Made by a program: the position numbers and the translations under genes
The notes under the pieces: generated by a model
The model's database searches: none
What the model was told of the DNA's origin: nothing
The model's input: only the letters and a program-made list of their open reading frames with translations
Part shown: one piece after another, positions 44,576-54,297 of the stretch
How positions within the stretch are numbered: the first letter of the stretch is position 1
Layout: each line of letters starts with the position of its first letter
Source of the DNA: Alphaproteobacteria bacterium
GTDB taxonomy: Bacteria > Pseudomonadota > Alphaproteobacteria > Rickettsiales > SXRF01
Direction: 5' to 3'
NCBI GenBank assembly: GCA_025362975.1
Contig: JANYES010000011.1
Location: forward strand, 317,581 to 381,580
Length of the DNA stretch: 64,000 nucleotides

Positions 44576-46048
44576 ATGCTTCAGGAAAAATCAGACAACA
44601 GCCCTAGCCTCTCGCCCGAAATCGACGACGAAGGCTCCCTGCTGGGCGAAGCGCAGTCCGCCGCCACCTTAATCACCTCCGCCAAAACCCTCGATCAGGT
44701 CGGCAGCGCCGAAAGTCAGCTCCTGGGTGTCGCCCGCAAAGCTGGCGGCTCGCCGCTTGCCTCGGCCATCGCCGGGATGATGGGCCTCGCCCAGTCCAAG
44801 ATCATCGAAATCCGTCAGGAGCTCTACGAAGCCACCACGCGTATCGCGCAGGAACGCTTCATCATGGATGCCTCGACCCAGAACTTATATAACAGCATCA
44901 AAGACCCCGCCCGTGGCATCTTTTCAAAAGAAGAAAGCGAATACATCGACAGCATCGATTCGAAAAAAGTCTACCGCGTCCAGAAATTCGACAAAGACGG
45001 CAAAGCGATCGAAGGCCAATACGAAGAAGTCACCGGCGCCGAACTCAAAGGCGCCATGATTCGCTCCCGCGCCTATTCGCAACGCGACAAATTAACCACC
45101 GACGAACGCCGCGACTTAGACAAAGGCATGACACGTGATGGGTTGAGCCGCGAGGAGAATACGTTGAAGGATGCCAGGATTATTAAGGGGCATGAAGCTG
45201 CCTCCGCAACCACACCCGAAGGCAAAAAGGCTGCTGAAGACGGCATGAAATTAGCAATACGGGCTATTGAAACGGATGGTGTAGCCAGTGTTGAACCCGG
45301 TAAGGCGCTAGTCCCCAAAGGCGCGCTTGATAACGCTTTAAAAAGTTCATTCGACACATGGAAAATACCGCAGCGGGAAGCGACAGTTTCCAACACCGAC
45401 ATCAAAGCCTCGGCCATTCAAGCCGCAGACCTCGCCAAACAAATGGAAGGGCGCTCAAAAGCCGAATCAGATACAATAAAACCGACAGACCCAAAAGATG
45501 CGGCTAAAGACGCCAAAGCATCGAAAGACGTCGATGACGACGACGATATTGGCTTAAAAGAATTGATGAGCAATATCGGGCGTGTCCCCACCGGTGATGC
45601 TAAAGCCCGCGCTTTGTTTGCAAAAGCAAAGACAGAAACTGCTCCGCCCACAGGCATGTCGGCAACTACAGCCCTGATGTTATCACCACTTCCAGACGAT
45701 CAATCATTACTCAATGGTTTTAACGCCAGCAAAACAAAACCTCCCACTACCACTGATTTTGCCGCTGATGAAGAAGCCAGTATGGCGGCTCTGACTCGCG
45801 GTACAGCAACAGCAAAACCGGCTCCCGCTGTCGATCCTTTAAAAGCTGCCAAAGCTCTTTTTTCTACCTCGCCGGTTCCCTCGGCTTTGCCACTGGGTGC
45901 TTCGACCTTGCCGACGGCCTCCCCTTCATCCACTTTACCGACCTCGTCTAAAATCAAACTATACGATGCCTCAACTAATGCCGGAGATTTCAAGCATGGC
46001 GGCAGCGATATCCCCACCTCAAAACGCAATCCATCCGCCTCAAGATAG
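44576..46048 (+). CDS. Unknown protein, paralogue of the next gene (490 aa)
   Basis: A soluble, Ala/Lys/Asp-rich protein without signal peptide. Residues 1-125 are helical. Residues 131-185 (KVYRVQKFDKDG...VTGAELKGAMIRSRAY...ERRDLDKG) align with residues 49-107 of the next protein. The rest is low-complexity, with an Asp run near 319-324, and contains KALFSTSPVP at 426-435, again matched in the neighbour. I know no family for it. It is preceded by about 260 bases of AT-rich DNA and follows a sensor-less kinase gene. A cytoplasmic or exported scaffold or effector is possible. Confidence 0.75.
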   Translation: MLQEKSDNSPSLSPEIDDEGSLLGEAQSAATLITSAKTLDQVGSAESQLLGVARKAGGSPLASAIAGMMGLAQSKIIEIRQELYEATTRIAQERFIMDASTQNLYNSIKDPARGIFSKEESEYIDSIDSKKVYRVQKFDKDGKAIEGQYEEVTGAELKGAMIRSRAYSQRDKLTTDERRDLDKGMTRDGLSREENTLKDARIIKGHEAASATTPEGKKAAEDGMKLAIRAIETDGVASVEPGKALVPKGALDNALKSSFDTWKIPQREATVSNTDIKASAIQAADLAKQMEGRSKAESDTIKPTDPKDAAKDAKASKDVDDDDDIGLKELMSNIGRVPTGDAKARALFAKAKTETAPPTGMSATTALMLSPLPDDQSLLNGFNASKTKPPTTTDFAADEEASMAALTRGTATAKPAPAVDPLKAAKALFSTSPVPSALPLGASTLPTASPSSTLPTSSKIKLYDASTNAGDFKHGGSDIPTSKRNPSASR

Positions 46049-46175
46049 GCAAGTATTTGTAATAAAGCATTATTACGAAATTCATCCACAGAGATTGGCA
46101 TTGACATCGTGCAATTTTTGCAGTAAAACTGCGCCCATTAGTTAGCAAATCGTTAATTATCGGGAGATTATCAGT

Positions 46176-47066
46176 ATGGCCGAAGAGCTTACAGAAGAAC
46201 AAAAAAAGAAAAACGAAACAGCAAAAAAACTGGCGGACATTCTTTTCAAGACCGAAAACAGCTGGAGCTGGGACAAGGCAGATGGCGATATTATGACCTT
46301 CGCCCAGTATAAGCCGGACATGGTCGTTAAAGTTCGCGAATTCGATCGCGAGAAAAAGAAATTCAAAGAAGATACAGATCCAAATCCTGATTACAGGGTG
46401 ACCGGTGCGGATTTCCGCTACGCCCTCACGCTTACCCGCGCTTTTGGCGCCTCGAATAGGATGTCGGAAGCCGAGCGGAAATTTGTTTACAAGGAAGTCT
46501 ACGGCCAGGAAACCAAACCCGTAAAAGGCACCAAAGAATACCGCGCAGGTTATGAAAAACTCATGTTCAACGGCTTGATCGTCACCGGCGAAGTCGTCGC
46601 TCATGGCACAGCATCTCCGGAAGAGCTCGACCGCAGGAAAAAAGAAGAAGAAGATAAGTCAAAATTGCCTTACAAAAAAGACGCCGAGCCAAAAGAACCC
46701 GGCAAAGATTCTCCAGAAGCCGCCGCCCTCAAAGAAGCCCAAAAACTCTTCTCTCCCGGCGAGGTCCCTTATATTTCTCCTTACCCAAAGACCGCCCCAA
46801 AAACCGAGCCGAAAAAAGAACCGGGCGGTGGGCGTTCTTCTGCCCTGCCAGCGCGTGGTGATAATTTCGATATCGACGCGTTCATGGCTGCCATTGAAGC
46901 TGACGACGCACTCGACACCCGCGTCAGCGATATCCCCGTAGTGCCCGACGCGCTGCGTGCGGCGTTGCAAGGAGTTGAGCTGAAGCTCGATGGCGTGTCC
47001 ACGGAAGGCACCGCCGGTTCGCTGCCTGCGAAGCTCGCCATGCGCAAGACCACCATCGCCGCTTAA
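46176..47066 (+). CDS. Unknown protein, paralogue of the preceding gene (296 aa)
   Basis: A highly charged soluble protein. The core (residues 49-107: VVKVREFDRE...VTGADFRYALTLTRAF...ERKFVYKEV) matches the upstream protein with about 5 residues of gap. A Lys/Glu/Pro-rich linker follows, then QKLFSPGEVP at 189-198, and a C-terminal acidic helix region (FDIDAFMAAIEADDALDTR). A GGGAG element at 46160-46164 precedes the ATG, and a strong terminator follows. Function unknown. Confidence 0.78.
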   Translation: MAEELTEEQKKKNETAKKLADILFKTENSWSWDKADGDIMTFAQYKPDMVVKVREFDREKKKFKEDTDPNPDYRVTGADFRYALTLTRAFGASNRMSEAERKFVYKEVYGQETKPVKGTKEYRAGYEKLMFNGLIVTGEVVAHGTASPEELDRRKKEEEDKSKLPYKKDAEPKEPGKDSPEAAALKEAQKLFSPGEVPYISPYPKTAPKTEPKKEPGGGRSSALPARGDNFDIDAFMAAIEADDALDTRVSDIPVVPDALRAALQGVELKLDGVSTEGTAGSLPAKLAMRKTTIAA

Positions 47067-47081
47067 CGGTATACGATCACG

Positions 47082-47115
47082 AAAAAAGCCGGCCTGTCAT
47101 GGGCCGGCTTTTTTT
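47082..47115. terminator. Strong bidirectional rho-independent terminator
   Basis: A-tract 47082-47087, stem gccggcc/ggccggc (47088-47094 and 47102-47108) with a 7-base loop, then a run of seven T. It separates the paralogue pair on the + strand from the lipoprotein gene on the - strand and can serve both. Confidence 0.93.
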
Positions 47116-47132
47116 ATGCGTGAAGGGGACCC

Positions 47133-47876
47133 TTACGCCTTCGAGCGGTCGATAAAGGAGCTGAAATTCTTGGCCAGTTGCATTTCAAGCTGGGCGTTGG
47201 TGCTATCGATCAACTTGAGTAGCATGGCGTTGAGCGACGCCTTGCGCCCGTCATAATCATTAATGCTTTTAATATTGGCCGACTGCGCCGCGCTCGTCGT
47301 CACGCTGGCCAGCACCACACCGTTGCGGTCGGTGATGCGCATTTCCACCGCGAGGCTCACATCGTAACGCTTATCCGCATCGCTGCCGGGTTGCGGCACC
47401 ATGCGGGCATCCTTGATCACCACTTGCAGCTTATTCACCCCGCCCGTCGGGCGAAGGCGCCCCGCCCAACTATGCACCGCCTCCGTCGCGGTCACAGGCA
47501 AATGATCGTCATAATTCGTCGAAACCGGGGCTGCATACTGGTCGACGACTTCCACCTTATACACTTTGAAGTACATCGAGTTGTAATGGTCGAACGCGAC
47601 CGCTTGCGGTTCGGCTACCTGTTTCGGTATGGTGTCCAATGCGGGGTGCACCCCGTGGCGCCATCGGTCGGCCTGTAAAACATCCTGGGTGTCGGTCCAC
47701 ATTTCCTCAGCCAACTGGCCGTAAGATTCAACCAGCGAATCGGTTGCCGGGGCGCTGGCCGTCATCTTATAGCGAATGCCATAGGGCGATTGCCCTTCGC
47801 AGGCGCTCAGCGTCAACATGGCGAAAAGCAGGAGTAAAGGCTTGAGGGGTAGGCTGGTACGCGGGTCTTGAATCAT
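47133..47876 (-). CDS. Lipoprotein of unknown function
   Basis: A 247-residue protein with a type II signal peptide; the lipobox LTLSAC places the lipid-modified Cys at 26. The mature part is mixed and polar with a beta-rich centre (VNKLQVVIKDARMV...YDVSLAVEMRITDRNG) and a helical C-terminus. The residue after Cys is Glu, so outer-membrane sorting is likely. No known family. Confidence 0.8.
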   Translation of the reverse strand: MIQDPRTSLPLKPLLLLFAMLTLSACEGQSPYGIRYKMTASAPATDSLVESYGQLAEEMWTDTQDVLQADRWRHGVHPALDTIPKQVAEPQAVAFDHYNSMYFKVYKVEVVDQYAAPVSTNYDDHLPVTATEAVHSWAGRLRPTGGVNKLQVVIKDARMVPQPGSDADKRYDVSLAVEMRITDRNGVVLASVTTSAAQSANIKSINDYDGRKASLNAMLLKLIDSTNAQLEMQLAKNFSSFIDRSKA

Positions 47877-48198
47877 AACGACCTCCGTTAGCTTATATGC
47901 TAATTAAAGCACATTTGCGTAAACAAATGATTGCTAAACGGTCTCGTGTATTGCTTTAAGTAATTATTATTGTTTATTGTAATATATAATTATTTTAGCA
48001 TTTTATTCTGATAAAAAGACTTAGGCGCACACACCAACATTAATGATTTATAAGAAAAAAACAGTAAATTTATTGATTTTTGCCTCGCGCCTGCCCGAAA
48101 ACGCGCTGCTACGGTGAAAAATGACAAATCCGGTGAATTATATGCGCCCGCGCCGCGAGCCGCGATAAAAGCACTTTCAGCGAAAGTCGCTAAACGCT
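47877..48198. other. AT-rich intergenic region
   Basis: About 320 bases, very AT-rich between 47940 and 48080, holding the promoter region of the lipoprotein gene on the minus strand. No gene or repeat recognised apart from the small hairpin at 48173-48187. Confidence 0.4.
48173..48187 (-). terminator. Weak terminator after the coiled-coil gene
   Basis: Stem actttc/gaaagt with a 3-base loop, followed on the minus strand by gcTTTTA. Located 12 bases after the stop of the coiled-coil gene. Confidence 0.4.
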
Positions 48199-48597
48199 TT
48201 ACTCTTCAATCATGTGGGTGAGTTTCTTCACGGAATCGTCCAGCTTATCGTAGACGGCATTGGCCACCTTCTGGAGATCGTTATACTGGCGCTGCAAACG
48301 CGCAATCGCACCGTTTAAGCTTTCGCGCTCCTGTTTCAGGGCAGTGTTTTCCTGCTGGAAATTTGACATCTGCTGTTCGTATTTGGCATCCACCTCATCC
48401 GGAAGCATGACCTGCTTCAGGTTGCCTTCAAGCTGGTCAAGGGCCTTTACTAGGCGGCGGGTGGCGATATAGAGGGGGTGTTCGCGTGTTTCTGGCATGG
48501 AAAATTTATCAATCAGCGATTTGGCAGGAATTCGAGTGGAATCCGCAGTTTTTGATTCTTTTGTGTTGAGAACTTTATTATCGTATGCTTGATACAT
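48199..48597 (-). CDS. Small coiled-coil protein (DUF4164/ZapB-like)
   Basis: A 132-residue protein whose second half is a continuous coiled coil (NFQQENTALKQERESLNGAIARLQRQYNDL). Alphaproteobacteria often carry a small coiled-coil gene of the DUF4164 type and zapA near tkt; only the first is seen here. A role in division or DNA organisation is therefore only a guess. The start could also be the inner ATG at 48498 (MPETREHPLY). It is divergent from tkt. Confidence 0.65.
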   Translation of the reverse strand: MYQAYDNKVLNTKESKTADSTRIPAKSLIDKFSMPETREHPLYIATRRLVKALDQLEGNLKQVMLPDEVDAKYEQQMSNFQQENTALKQERESLNGAIARLQRQYNDLQKVANAVYDKLDDSVKKLTHMIEE

Positions 48598-48688
48598 AAA
48601 CCCGTGTGATTTGACATGATAAGCTTACTTAACGGTTAGCATAACATGGTCAATCAAAAGTTAAAGCGTCAAATTAAAAACAGCATCC

Positions 48689-50716
48689 ATGCAACAGACC
48701 ATGACCTCGATCAAAGCCAACACCTCCCCCACTTCTAATCAAAGGATGGCCTCCATCGATATGGCCAACGCCATCCGCGCGCTTGCGATGGATGCGGTTG
48801 AAAAAGCCAATTCGGGACACCCCGGCATGCCGATGGGCATGGCCGATGTTGCCACCGTGCTGTTCACGCAGTTCCTCAATTTCGACCCCAAGCACCCCAA
48901 CTGGCCCAACCGCGACCGTTTCGTCTTATCGGCTGGCCACGGTTCGATGCTGCAATATGCTCTGCTCTACCTCACCGGCTATGAGGACATGACGCTGGAA
49001 GAAATCAAAAATTTCCGCGGCCTCGGCGCCAAAACCGCCGGCCATCCTGAATTCGGCCACGCCACCGGCATAGAAACCACCACCGGCCCGTTGGGGCAAG
49101 GCCTTGCCAACGGCGTCGGCATGGCGCTTTCCGAGCGCATGCTCGCCGCCCGCTTCGGTGATGTGATCAACCACACGACCTACGTCATCGCTGGCGACGG
49201 CTGCCTCATGGAAGGCATTTCGCAGGAAGCGATTTCGCTCGCGGGGCATTTGAAGCTCAACAAGCTCGTTGTGCTCTGGGACGACAATAAAATCAGCATC
49301 GACGGCCCGACCAGCCTCACCACCTCCGAAGACATGGTGAAGCGGTTTGAAGCCGCCGGGTGGACTGTGCTTTCCGTCGACGGCCATAACCATGAGCAGA
49401 TCGCCACGGCGCTCAGCGCGGCGAAAAAAAGCGACAAGCCCGTCATGATCGCCTGCCGCACCACCATCGGCTACGGCGCTCCGAACAAGGCCGGAACCTC
49501 CGGTTCGCACGGCTCGCCGCTCGGCAAAACCGAAATCGAAGGTGCGCGCACCAAGCTCAACTGGCCCCACGCGGCGTTTGAAGTCCCCGCCGACATCCTC
49601 GCCGGATGGCGTGATGCTGGCGCACGTGGCGGCGAGACCTTTGCCGAATGGACCCAAAAATACAACGGCGTCGATGCCGCTAAACGCACCGAATTCGAGC
49701 GCCTGATGCAAAAGCAACTGCCGTCCGCGTGGGTCGACACGTTGCAGGCATTCAAGAAAAAACTCGCCGAAACCAAGCCTAACGAAGCCACCCGCAAATC
49801 CTCCGAGAATTTCCTTGAGGCCATCGTCCCGGTCATCCCGGAACTGGTCGGCGGCTCGGCGGATCTGACCGGCTCCAACAATACCAAAACCAAGGCAATG
49901 AAAGCGGTCGCAGCGCCCGACTACGCAGGCAGCTACATCTATTACGGCATCCGCGAACACGCGATGGGCGCCATCATGAACGGCATGAGCCTGCACGGCG
50001 GATTCATACCCTACGGCGGCACCTTCCTCGTCTTCACCGATTATTGTCGCCCGGCCATCCGCCTGTCGGCGCTGATGAACCAGCGCGTCATTTACGTGAT
50101 GACCCACGATTCCATCGGCCTCGGCGAAGACGGCCCGACGCACCAGCCGGTCGAGCACCTCGCCTCGCTTCGCGCCATCCCGAACCTCAATGTCTTCCGT
50201 CCGGCTGATGCCACGGAAACCGCGGAATGCTGGGCGCTCGCGCTGTCCAACGAAACGACGCCGTCGATCCTGTCACTCACCCGCCAGAACCTGCCGACGC
50301 TTCGCAACGACTACACCGCCGATAATTTATGCGCACGTGGGGGCTACATCATCTTGCCCGCTAAAGGCAATGCCAAGGTTACGCTTATCGGCACCGGCTC
50401 GGAAGTCATGCTCTGCGTCGAAGCGCAGAAGCAGCTCGCGGCCAGAGGCGTCGAGGCCAATGTGGTTTCCATGCCGTGCTGGGAATTATTCGACGCGCAG
50501 CCAAAAGCCTACCGCGACAGCGTGCTGGGCACCGACACGCTCAAAGTCGCTTGCGAAGCTGCGCTTGGCTTCGGCTGGGAGCGCTATATCGGCGCAGACG
50601 GCATCTTTATCGGCATGAAGGGCTTCGGCGCTTCGGCCCCTGCCCCGGAACTCTACAAGCATTTCGGCATCACCGCCGAAGACATAGTCAAAGCCATCAC
50701 CGCAAAGTTAAACTAA
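48689..50716 (+). CDS. tkt: Transketolase
   Basis: TPP-dependent enzyme of the pentose phosphate pathway transferring two-carbon units. The 675-residue protein shows the N-terminal [21 protein letters not shown], the TPP motif GDGCLMEG with the downstream Asn of DDNKISIDG, and the pyrimidine-domain block [18 protein letters not shown]. First of a central-carbon cluster with gap and pgk. Starts at 48701 or 48746 are alternatives. Confidence 0.96.
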   Translation: MQQTMTSIKANTSPTSNQRMASIDMANAIRALAMDAVEKANSGHPGMPMGMADVATVLFTQFLNFDPKHPNWPNRDRFVLSAGHGSMLQYALLYLTGYEDMTLEEIKNFRGLGAKTAGHPEFGHATGIETTTGPLGQGLANGVGMALSERMLAARFGDVINHTTYVIAGDGCLMEGISQEAISLAGHLKLNKLVVLWDDNKISIDGPTSLTTSEDMVKRFEAAGWTVLSVDGHNHEQIATALSAAKKSDKPVMIACRTTIGYGAPNKAGTSGSHGSPLGKTEIEGARTKLNWPHAAFEVPADILAGWRDAGARGGETFAEWTQKYNGVDAAKRTEFERLMQKQLPSAWVDTLQAFKKKLAETKPNEATRKSSENFLEAIVPVIPELVGGSADLTGSNNTKTKAMKAVAAPDYAGSYIYYGIREHAMGAIMNGMSLHGGFIPYGGTFLVFTDYCRPAIRLSALMNQRVIYVMTHDSIGLGEDGPTHQPVEHLASLRAIPNLNVFRPADATETAECWALALSNETTPSILSLTRQNLPTLRNDYTADNLCARGGYIILPAKGNAKVTLIGTGSEVMLCVEAQKQLAARGVEANVVSMPCWELFDAQPKAYRDSVLGTDTLKVACEAALGFGWERYIGADGIFIGMKGFGASAPAPELYKHFGITAEDIVKAITAKLN

Positions 50717-50980
50717 ATGGAAGAAATCAACGCGTTTTTCGCCAGCAAAGATGGCCATTTGCTTGCCACCGTGCTGGTGGTGATGGGCCTCGTGGAAACT
50801 TTCGGCAGTTACTTCTTTTTCAGCCGGGCCATCCGTAAATTCGAAGCCAACCCCGCGCCCGCCCCCACCCAGCCGGGGCAACAGGTGCCAACCGTCGCCA
50901 GCCTGACATTCGTCCGCAAAACCACCATGATCAGCGGCACTGTGTTCACCCTGATCGGCCTGTACGGGCTGAGCCGTTAA
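50717..50980 (+). CDS. Small membrane protein after tkt (87 aa)
   Basis: Starts directly after the tkt stop. Two hydrophobic segments (LLATVLVVMGLVETFGSYFF and TMISGTVFTLIGLYGL) flank a Pro/Gln-rich loop. No family recognised. Adjacency implies co-translation with transketolase. Confidence 0.7.
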   Translation: MEEINAFFASKDGHLLATVLVVMGLVETFGSYFFFSRAIRKFEANPAPAPTQPGQQVPTVASLTFVRKTTMISGTVFTLIGLYGLSR

Positions 50981-51172
50981 CGGCTAGACGTTTTTTGACG
51001 TTTCCGACACCATACAATTCAATATGTTACCCGTTGGTGCGTGACCGGCTCACAATCTCCTTGCCCGGGCCTTGGAAATGCTGCAAAAAGTGCCTGTAAA
51101 ATCGCAGCGCAGCCAAGGCTGGCCGCCGCTGCGGGATGTCCGGAACAACAAGAGGAGTTCGATCAGATTCCC

Positions 51173-51706
51173 ATGAATAAGGACACCAATCAGACGGTAC
51201 GTATCCTCATCGTCGACACACAGGCGAATTTGCGCGGCTTTGCCAGGTTCGGTATCGATGGGTTTTTGAATAAAAATAAGCTCCTTACCGCCACCTTAAA
51301 CGAAGCCTCATCCGCCCAGGAAGCCCGCGCGCTGATCGCCAAAAACAACTACGACGTCGTCATCACCGCCCCGGACCTTGAAACGCCGCAGGCAGGCGTT
51401 GAACTAGTGCGCGATATCCGCAGCAATCCCGCGCTAAACGCCACCGCCATCCTCGGCTTCAGCAAAGAAGTCGAAAACGAGCAGTTGATGCGCGCCGCCG
51501 GTGCCAACGATTATATCTGGATCGACTACTCGATGGGCATTAATCCGCTTGCCCATATGTCGAAAGTGTTGCAAAAACTGGTGGTGGAAAAAGATGCTGG
51601 TTTCGTGCAGGGTTTGGCGCTTGAGCATACGATGGTGCAGCAGACGCCCCCGGGTGTCGCCGCCGACCCCGAAAAGACGCAGCCAGGAAGAGGAGCGATA
51701 CGATGA
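51173..51706 (+). CDS. Degenerate receiver-domain protein
   Basis: A 177-residue protein with the beta-alpha pattern of a response-regulator receiver ([34 protein letters not shown]). The phosphoacceptor position is Ala66 instead of Asp, only one of the two acidic N-terminal residues remains, and the usual Lys-Pro after beta5 is replaced by WIDYS. About 40 residues of Pro/Gln-rich tail follow. It probably cannot be phosphorylated and may act by protein contact. Its last 4 bases overlap the gap start (ATGA). AGAGGAG lies about 14 bases before the ATG. Confidence 0.75.
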   Translation: MNKDTNQTVRILIVDTQANLRGFARFGIDGFLNKNKLLTATLNEASSAQEARALIAKNNYDVVITAPDLETPQAGVELVRDIRSNPALNATAILGFSKEVENEQLMRAAGANDYIWIDYSMGINPLAHMSKVLQKLVVEKDAGFVQGLALEHTMVQQTPPGVAADPEKTQPGRGAIR

Positions 51707-52725
51707 CGATTAAAGTAGGCATCAACGGATTAGGGCGTATCGGACGCTGCGTGCTGCGCGCGATTTACGAATCCGGCCATAAGGATATCGAGCTGGTGGC
51801 CGTGAACGGCCCGGCAACAGCCGAAACGCATGTGCATTTACTGAAATACGACTCCGTGCACGGACGTTTCCTAGGCGAAGTGAAGGCCGACGGCGACAAT
51901 ATTTCCATCAACGGCAAAACCATCCCGGTGTTTCGCGAGCGGGACCCGAAAGATATCCCGTGGGGGAGCGTGGGCGTCGATATCGTGTTTGAATGCACTG
52001 GCAAATTCAATAAAAAGCAGGATGCCGCTGCACATTTGGCAGCGGGCGCCAAGCGCGTGATCATTTCGGCCCCGGCCGACGGCGTGGACGCGACCATCGT
52101 GTACGGCGTCAATAACGCGGCGTTGAAATCCGGCGATACGGTGATTTCCGTCGGGTCGTGCACCACCAACGGCTTAGCGCCTGTGGTGAAAGTGCTCAAC
52201 GAACTCGTAGGCATCGAGTCGGGCTTCATGACCACCATCCATTCTTACACGGGCGACCAGAACCTCGTGGATAATTCGCACAAAGACCTTCGCCGCGCGC
52301 GTTCGGCGGCTTTGTCCATGATTCCCACCTCCACGGGCGCGGCCAAAACCATCGGCCTGATCCTGCCGGAACTCGCGGGCAAGCTCGACGGCACGTCGAT
52401 CCGCGTGCCGACGCCCAACGTGTCGCTGATCGATCTGTGCATCAGCGCGGGGCGCGATACGAGTGTCGAAGAAATCAATACCGCGATGCAGAATGCGGCT
52501 AGCGGCGCGCTTAAAGGCGTGCTCGGCGTTTCGGCGGAACCGCTGGTGTCGATCGATTTTACCCATACCGAATTTTCAAGCGTCATCGACCTTCCGGGCA
52601 CGAAAGTGGTCGGCAAACGCCTCGTGCGCGTGGCCAGCTGGTACGACAATGAATGGGCATTCTCCTGTCGCATGCTGGACGTGGCGCGGCTGTTCGCAGG
52701 GCTGGAAGGGCGTATCGCCATATGA
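51703..52725 (+). CDS. gap: Glyceraldehyde-3-phosphate dehydrogenase
   Basis: NAD-dependent glycolytic/gluconeogenic enzyme. The 340-residue protein starts with the Rossmann motif INGLGRIGR and has the catalytic Cys in [12 protein letters not shown]. The ATG overlaps the pseudo-receiver stop and its own TGA overlaps the pgk ATG, so the three are translationally coupled. Confidence 0.97.
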   Translation: MTIKVGINGLGRIGRCVLRAIYESGHKDIELVAVNGPATAETHVHLLKYDSVHGRFLGEVKADGDNISINGKTIPVFRERDPKDIPWGSVGVDIVFECTGKFNKKQDAAAHLAAGAKRVIISAPADGVDATIVYGVNNAALKSGDTVISVGSCTTNGLAPVVKVLNELVGIESGFMTTIHSYTGDQNLVDNSHKDLRRARSAALSMIPTSTGAAKTIGLILPELAGKLDGTSIRVPTPNVSLIDLCISAGRDTSVEEINTAMQNAASGALKGVLGVSAEPLVSIDFTHTEFSSVIDLPGTKVVGKRLVRVASWYDNEWAFSCRMLDVARLFAGLEGRIAI

Positions 52726-53951
52726 AATTCCCCCGCCTTGAAGATGTCGATGTCGCAGGGAAAACGGTGCTGGTGCGCACCGATTTGAACGTGCCGATGC
52801 AAGGCGGCAAGGTGACAAATAATAACCGCATCGTGCGGCTGCTGCCGACACTGAATTACCTGATCAAGAAAAAATGCCGCATCGTGTTGCTGTCGCATTT
52901 CGATAGGCCCAAGGGCAAGTTCGTGCCGTCGATGTCGCTGGCCCCGTTGGTGGATGCGCTGTCGGAAGCGATGGACGGCAAAGAAATCCAGTTCGGCGTC
53001 GATTGCATCGGCCCGGCCGCGAGCGACGCGGTGGCGAAGCTGAAACCCGGCGAAATCGTGCTGCTGGAAAACCTGCGCTTCCACGCAGAAGAAGAATCTG
53101 GAGACGCGCATTTTGCCCGCGAGCTGGCGAGCTTGGGTGATGTGTTTATCAACGACGCGTTCTCGGCGTCGCACCGCGCACATGCGTCGATTACGGGGCT
53201 TGCAAGCTTCCTGCCGGTAGCGGCCGGGCGGTTGATGGAAGAAGAGCTGTCGTCGATTTACGGCATATTCTCGACGGCAAAAAAACCGATTACGGCGATT
53301 GTCGGCGGCTCCAAGGTTTCGACCAAGCTGGAGTTGCTGGAAAGCCTCGTGGGGCGTGTCGATAACCTTGTGATCGGCGGGGCGATGGCAAATACGTTTT
53401 TGCTGGCGCAGGGGCATAATGTCGGCAAATCTCTGGTGGAAGCGAACATGAAGGCCACCGCAAAACGCGTGCTGGAAATGGCTAAGAAAAAGAATTGCAA
53501 TATCGTGCTGCCGGTCGATGTGGTCGTGGGAGAGCCGGGGCTTTCCGGGCAAGGCAATGCGTGCGTTTCGATTGAGCATATCCCTCACGGCATGATGGTG
53601 CTGGATATCGGCAACGCGACGCTGCGCAATATCGGCGTGTGTTTGCGCGAATCGAAAACGGTGATCTGGAATGGGCCGATGGGCCTATTTGAAACGCGGC
53701 CCTTCGACGTCTCCACCATCATGATCGCGCGTGAGATTTCGACGCTGACGGCGGGCGGCACTATTAAAAGTATCGCCGGTGGCGGCGATACGGTGGCAGC
53801 GCTTGCCATTGCGGGCCTCGGCGAAACGTTCAGCTATCTTTCCACGGCCGGCGGCGCGTTCCTTGAATACCTCGAAGGCAAGACCCTGCCGGGGATTACC
53901 ATGCTGATCGAAGCCAAAAACGGCACCGGCAAAATTAAGGTCCATGCCTGA
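52722..53951 (+). CDS. pgk: Phosphoglycerate kinase
   Basis: Glycolytic kinase making ATP from 1,3-bisphosphoglycerate. From ATG 52722 it is 409 residues with the signature [10 protein letters not shown], the substrate region [21 protein letters not shown] and the ATP-site [10 protein letters not shown] reading frame opens further upstream inside gap, but the ATGA overlap fixes the start. Confidence 0.97.
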   Translation: MKFPRLEDVDVAGKTVLVRTDLNVPMQGGKVTNNNRIVRLLPTLNYLIKKKCRIVLLSHFDRPKGKFVPSMSLAPLVDALSEAMDGKEIQFGVDCIGPAASDAVAKLKPGEIVLLENLRFHAEEESGDAHFARELASLGDVFINDAFSASHRAHASITGLASFLPVAAGRLMEEELSSIYGIFSTAKKPITAIVGGSKVSTKLELLESLVGRVDNLVIGGAMANTFLLAQGHNVGKSLVEANMKATAKRVLEMAKKKNCNIVLPVDVVVGEPGLSGQGNACVSIEHIPHGMMVLDIGNATLRNIGVCLRESKTVIWNGPMGLFETRPFDVSTIMIAREISTLTAGGTIKSIAGGGDTVAALAIAGLGETFSYLSTAGGAFLEYLEGKTLPGITMLIEAKNGTGKIKVHA

Positions 53952-54261
53952 GCCGGTGATCGTGCACACACGCGACGACATCGTGCGTGCGCTTACATCC
54001 CGCCACACTGTATTACAATCGGCGCCCGATGCGATTTTTTATGCGGGGCCGCTGTATTTGCTTTCCATGTTCGCGGGGGCGAAGCGCGAGTTTGCGCATG
54101 TTGATGCAATTTTTATCCTCGATTGCGCCGATGCAGGCGCGCAGGCGGTGAGCGCGATGCAGATGGGGCATACGCATATTAAGTCTAGCGCGCCAGCGCC
54201 GCTTCGGGCAAAGTTGCAGGATATCGCAGCACAGCTCGATGTCGTTTTTATGCAGGATTAA
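53944..54261 (+). CDS. Unknown 105-aa protein after pgk
   Basis: A small soluble protein overlapping the end of pgk by 8 bases. It has an alpha/beta look (HVDAIFILDCADAGAQAVSAMQMGHTHIKSS). No family assigned. Position between pgk and an aminopeptidase gene, with tight overlap, suggests it is translated with pgk. Confidence 0.65.
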   Translation: MPEPVIVHTRDDIVRALTSRHTVLQSAPDAIFYAGPLYLLSMFAGAKREFAHVDAIFILDCADAGAQAVSAMQMGHTHIKSSAPAPLRAKLQDIAAQLDVVFMQD

Positions 54262-54297
54262 GTTGAATCATTTCGAAAGAGGAATATATTTATTCCT

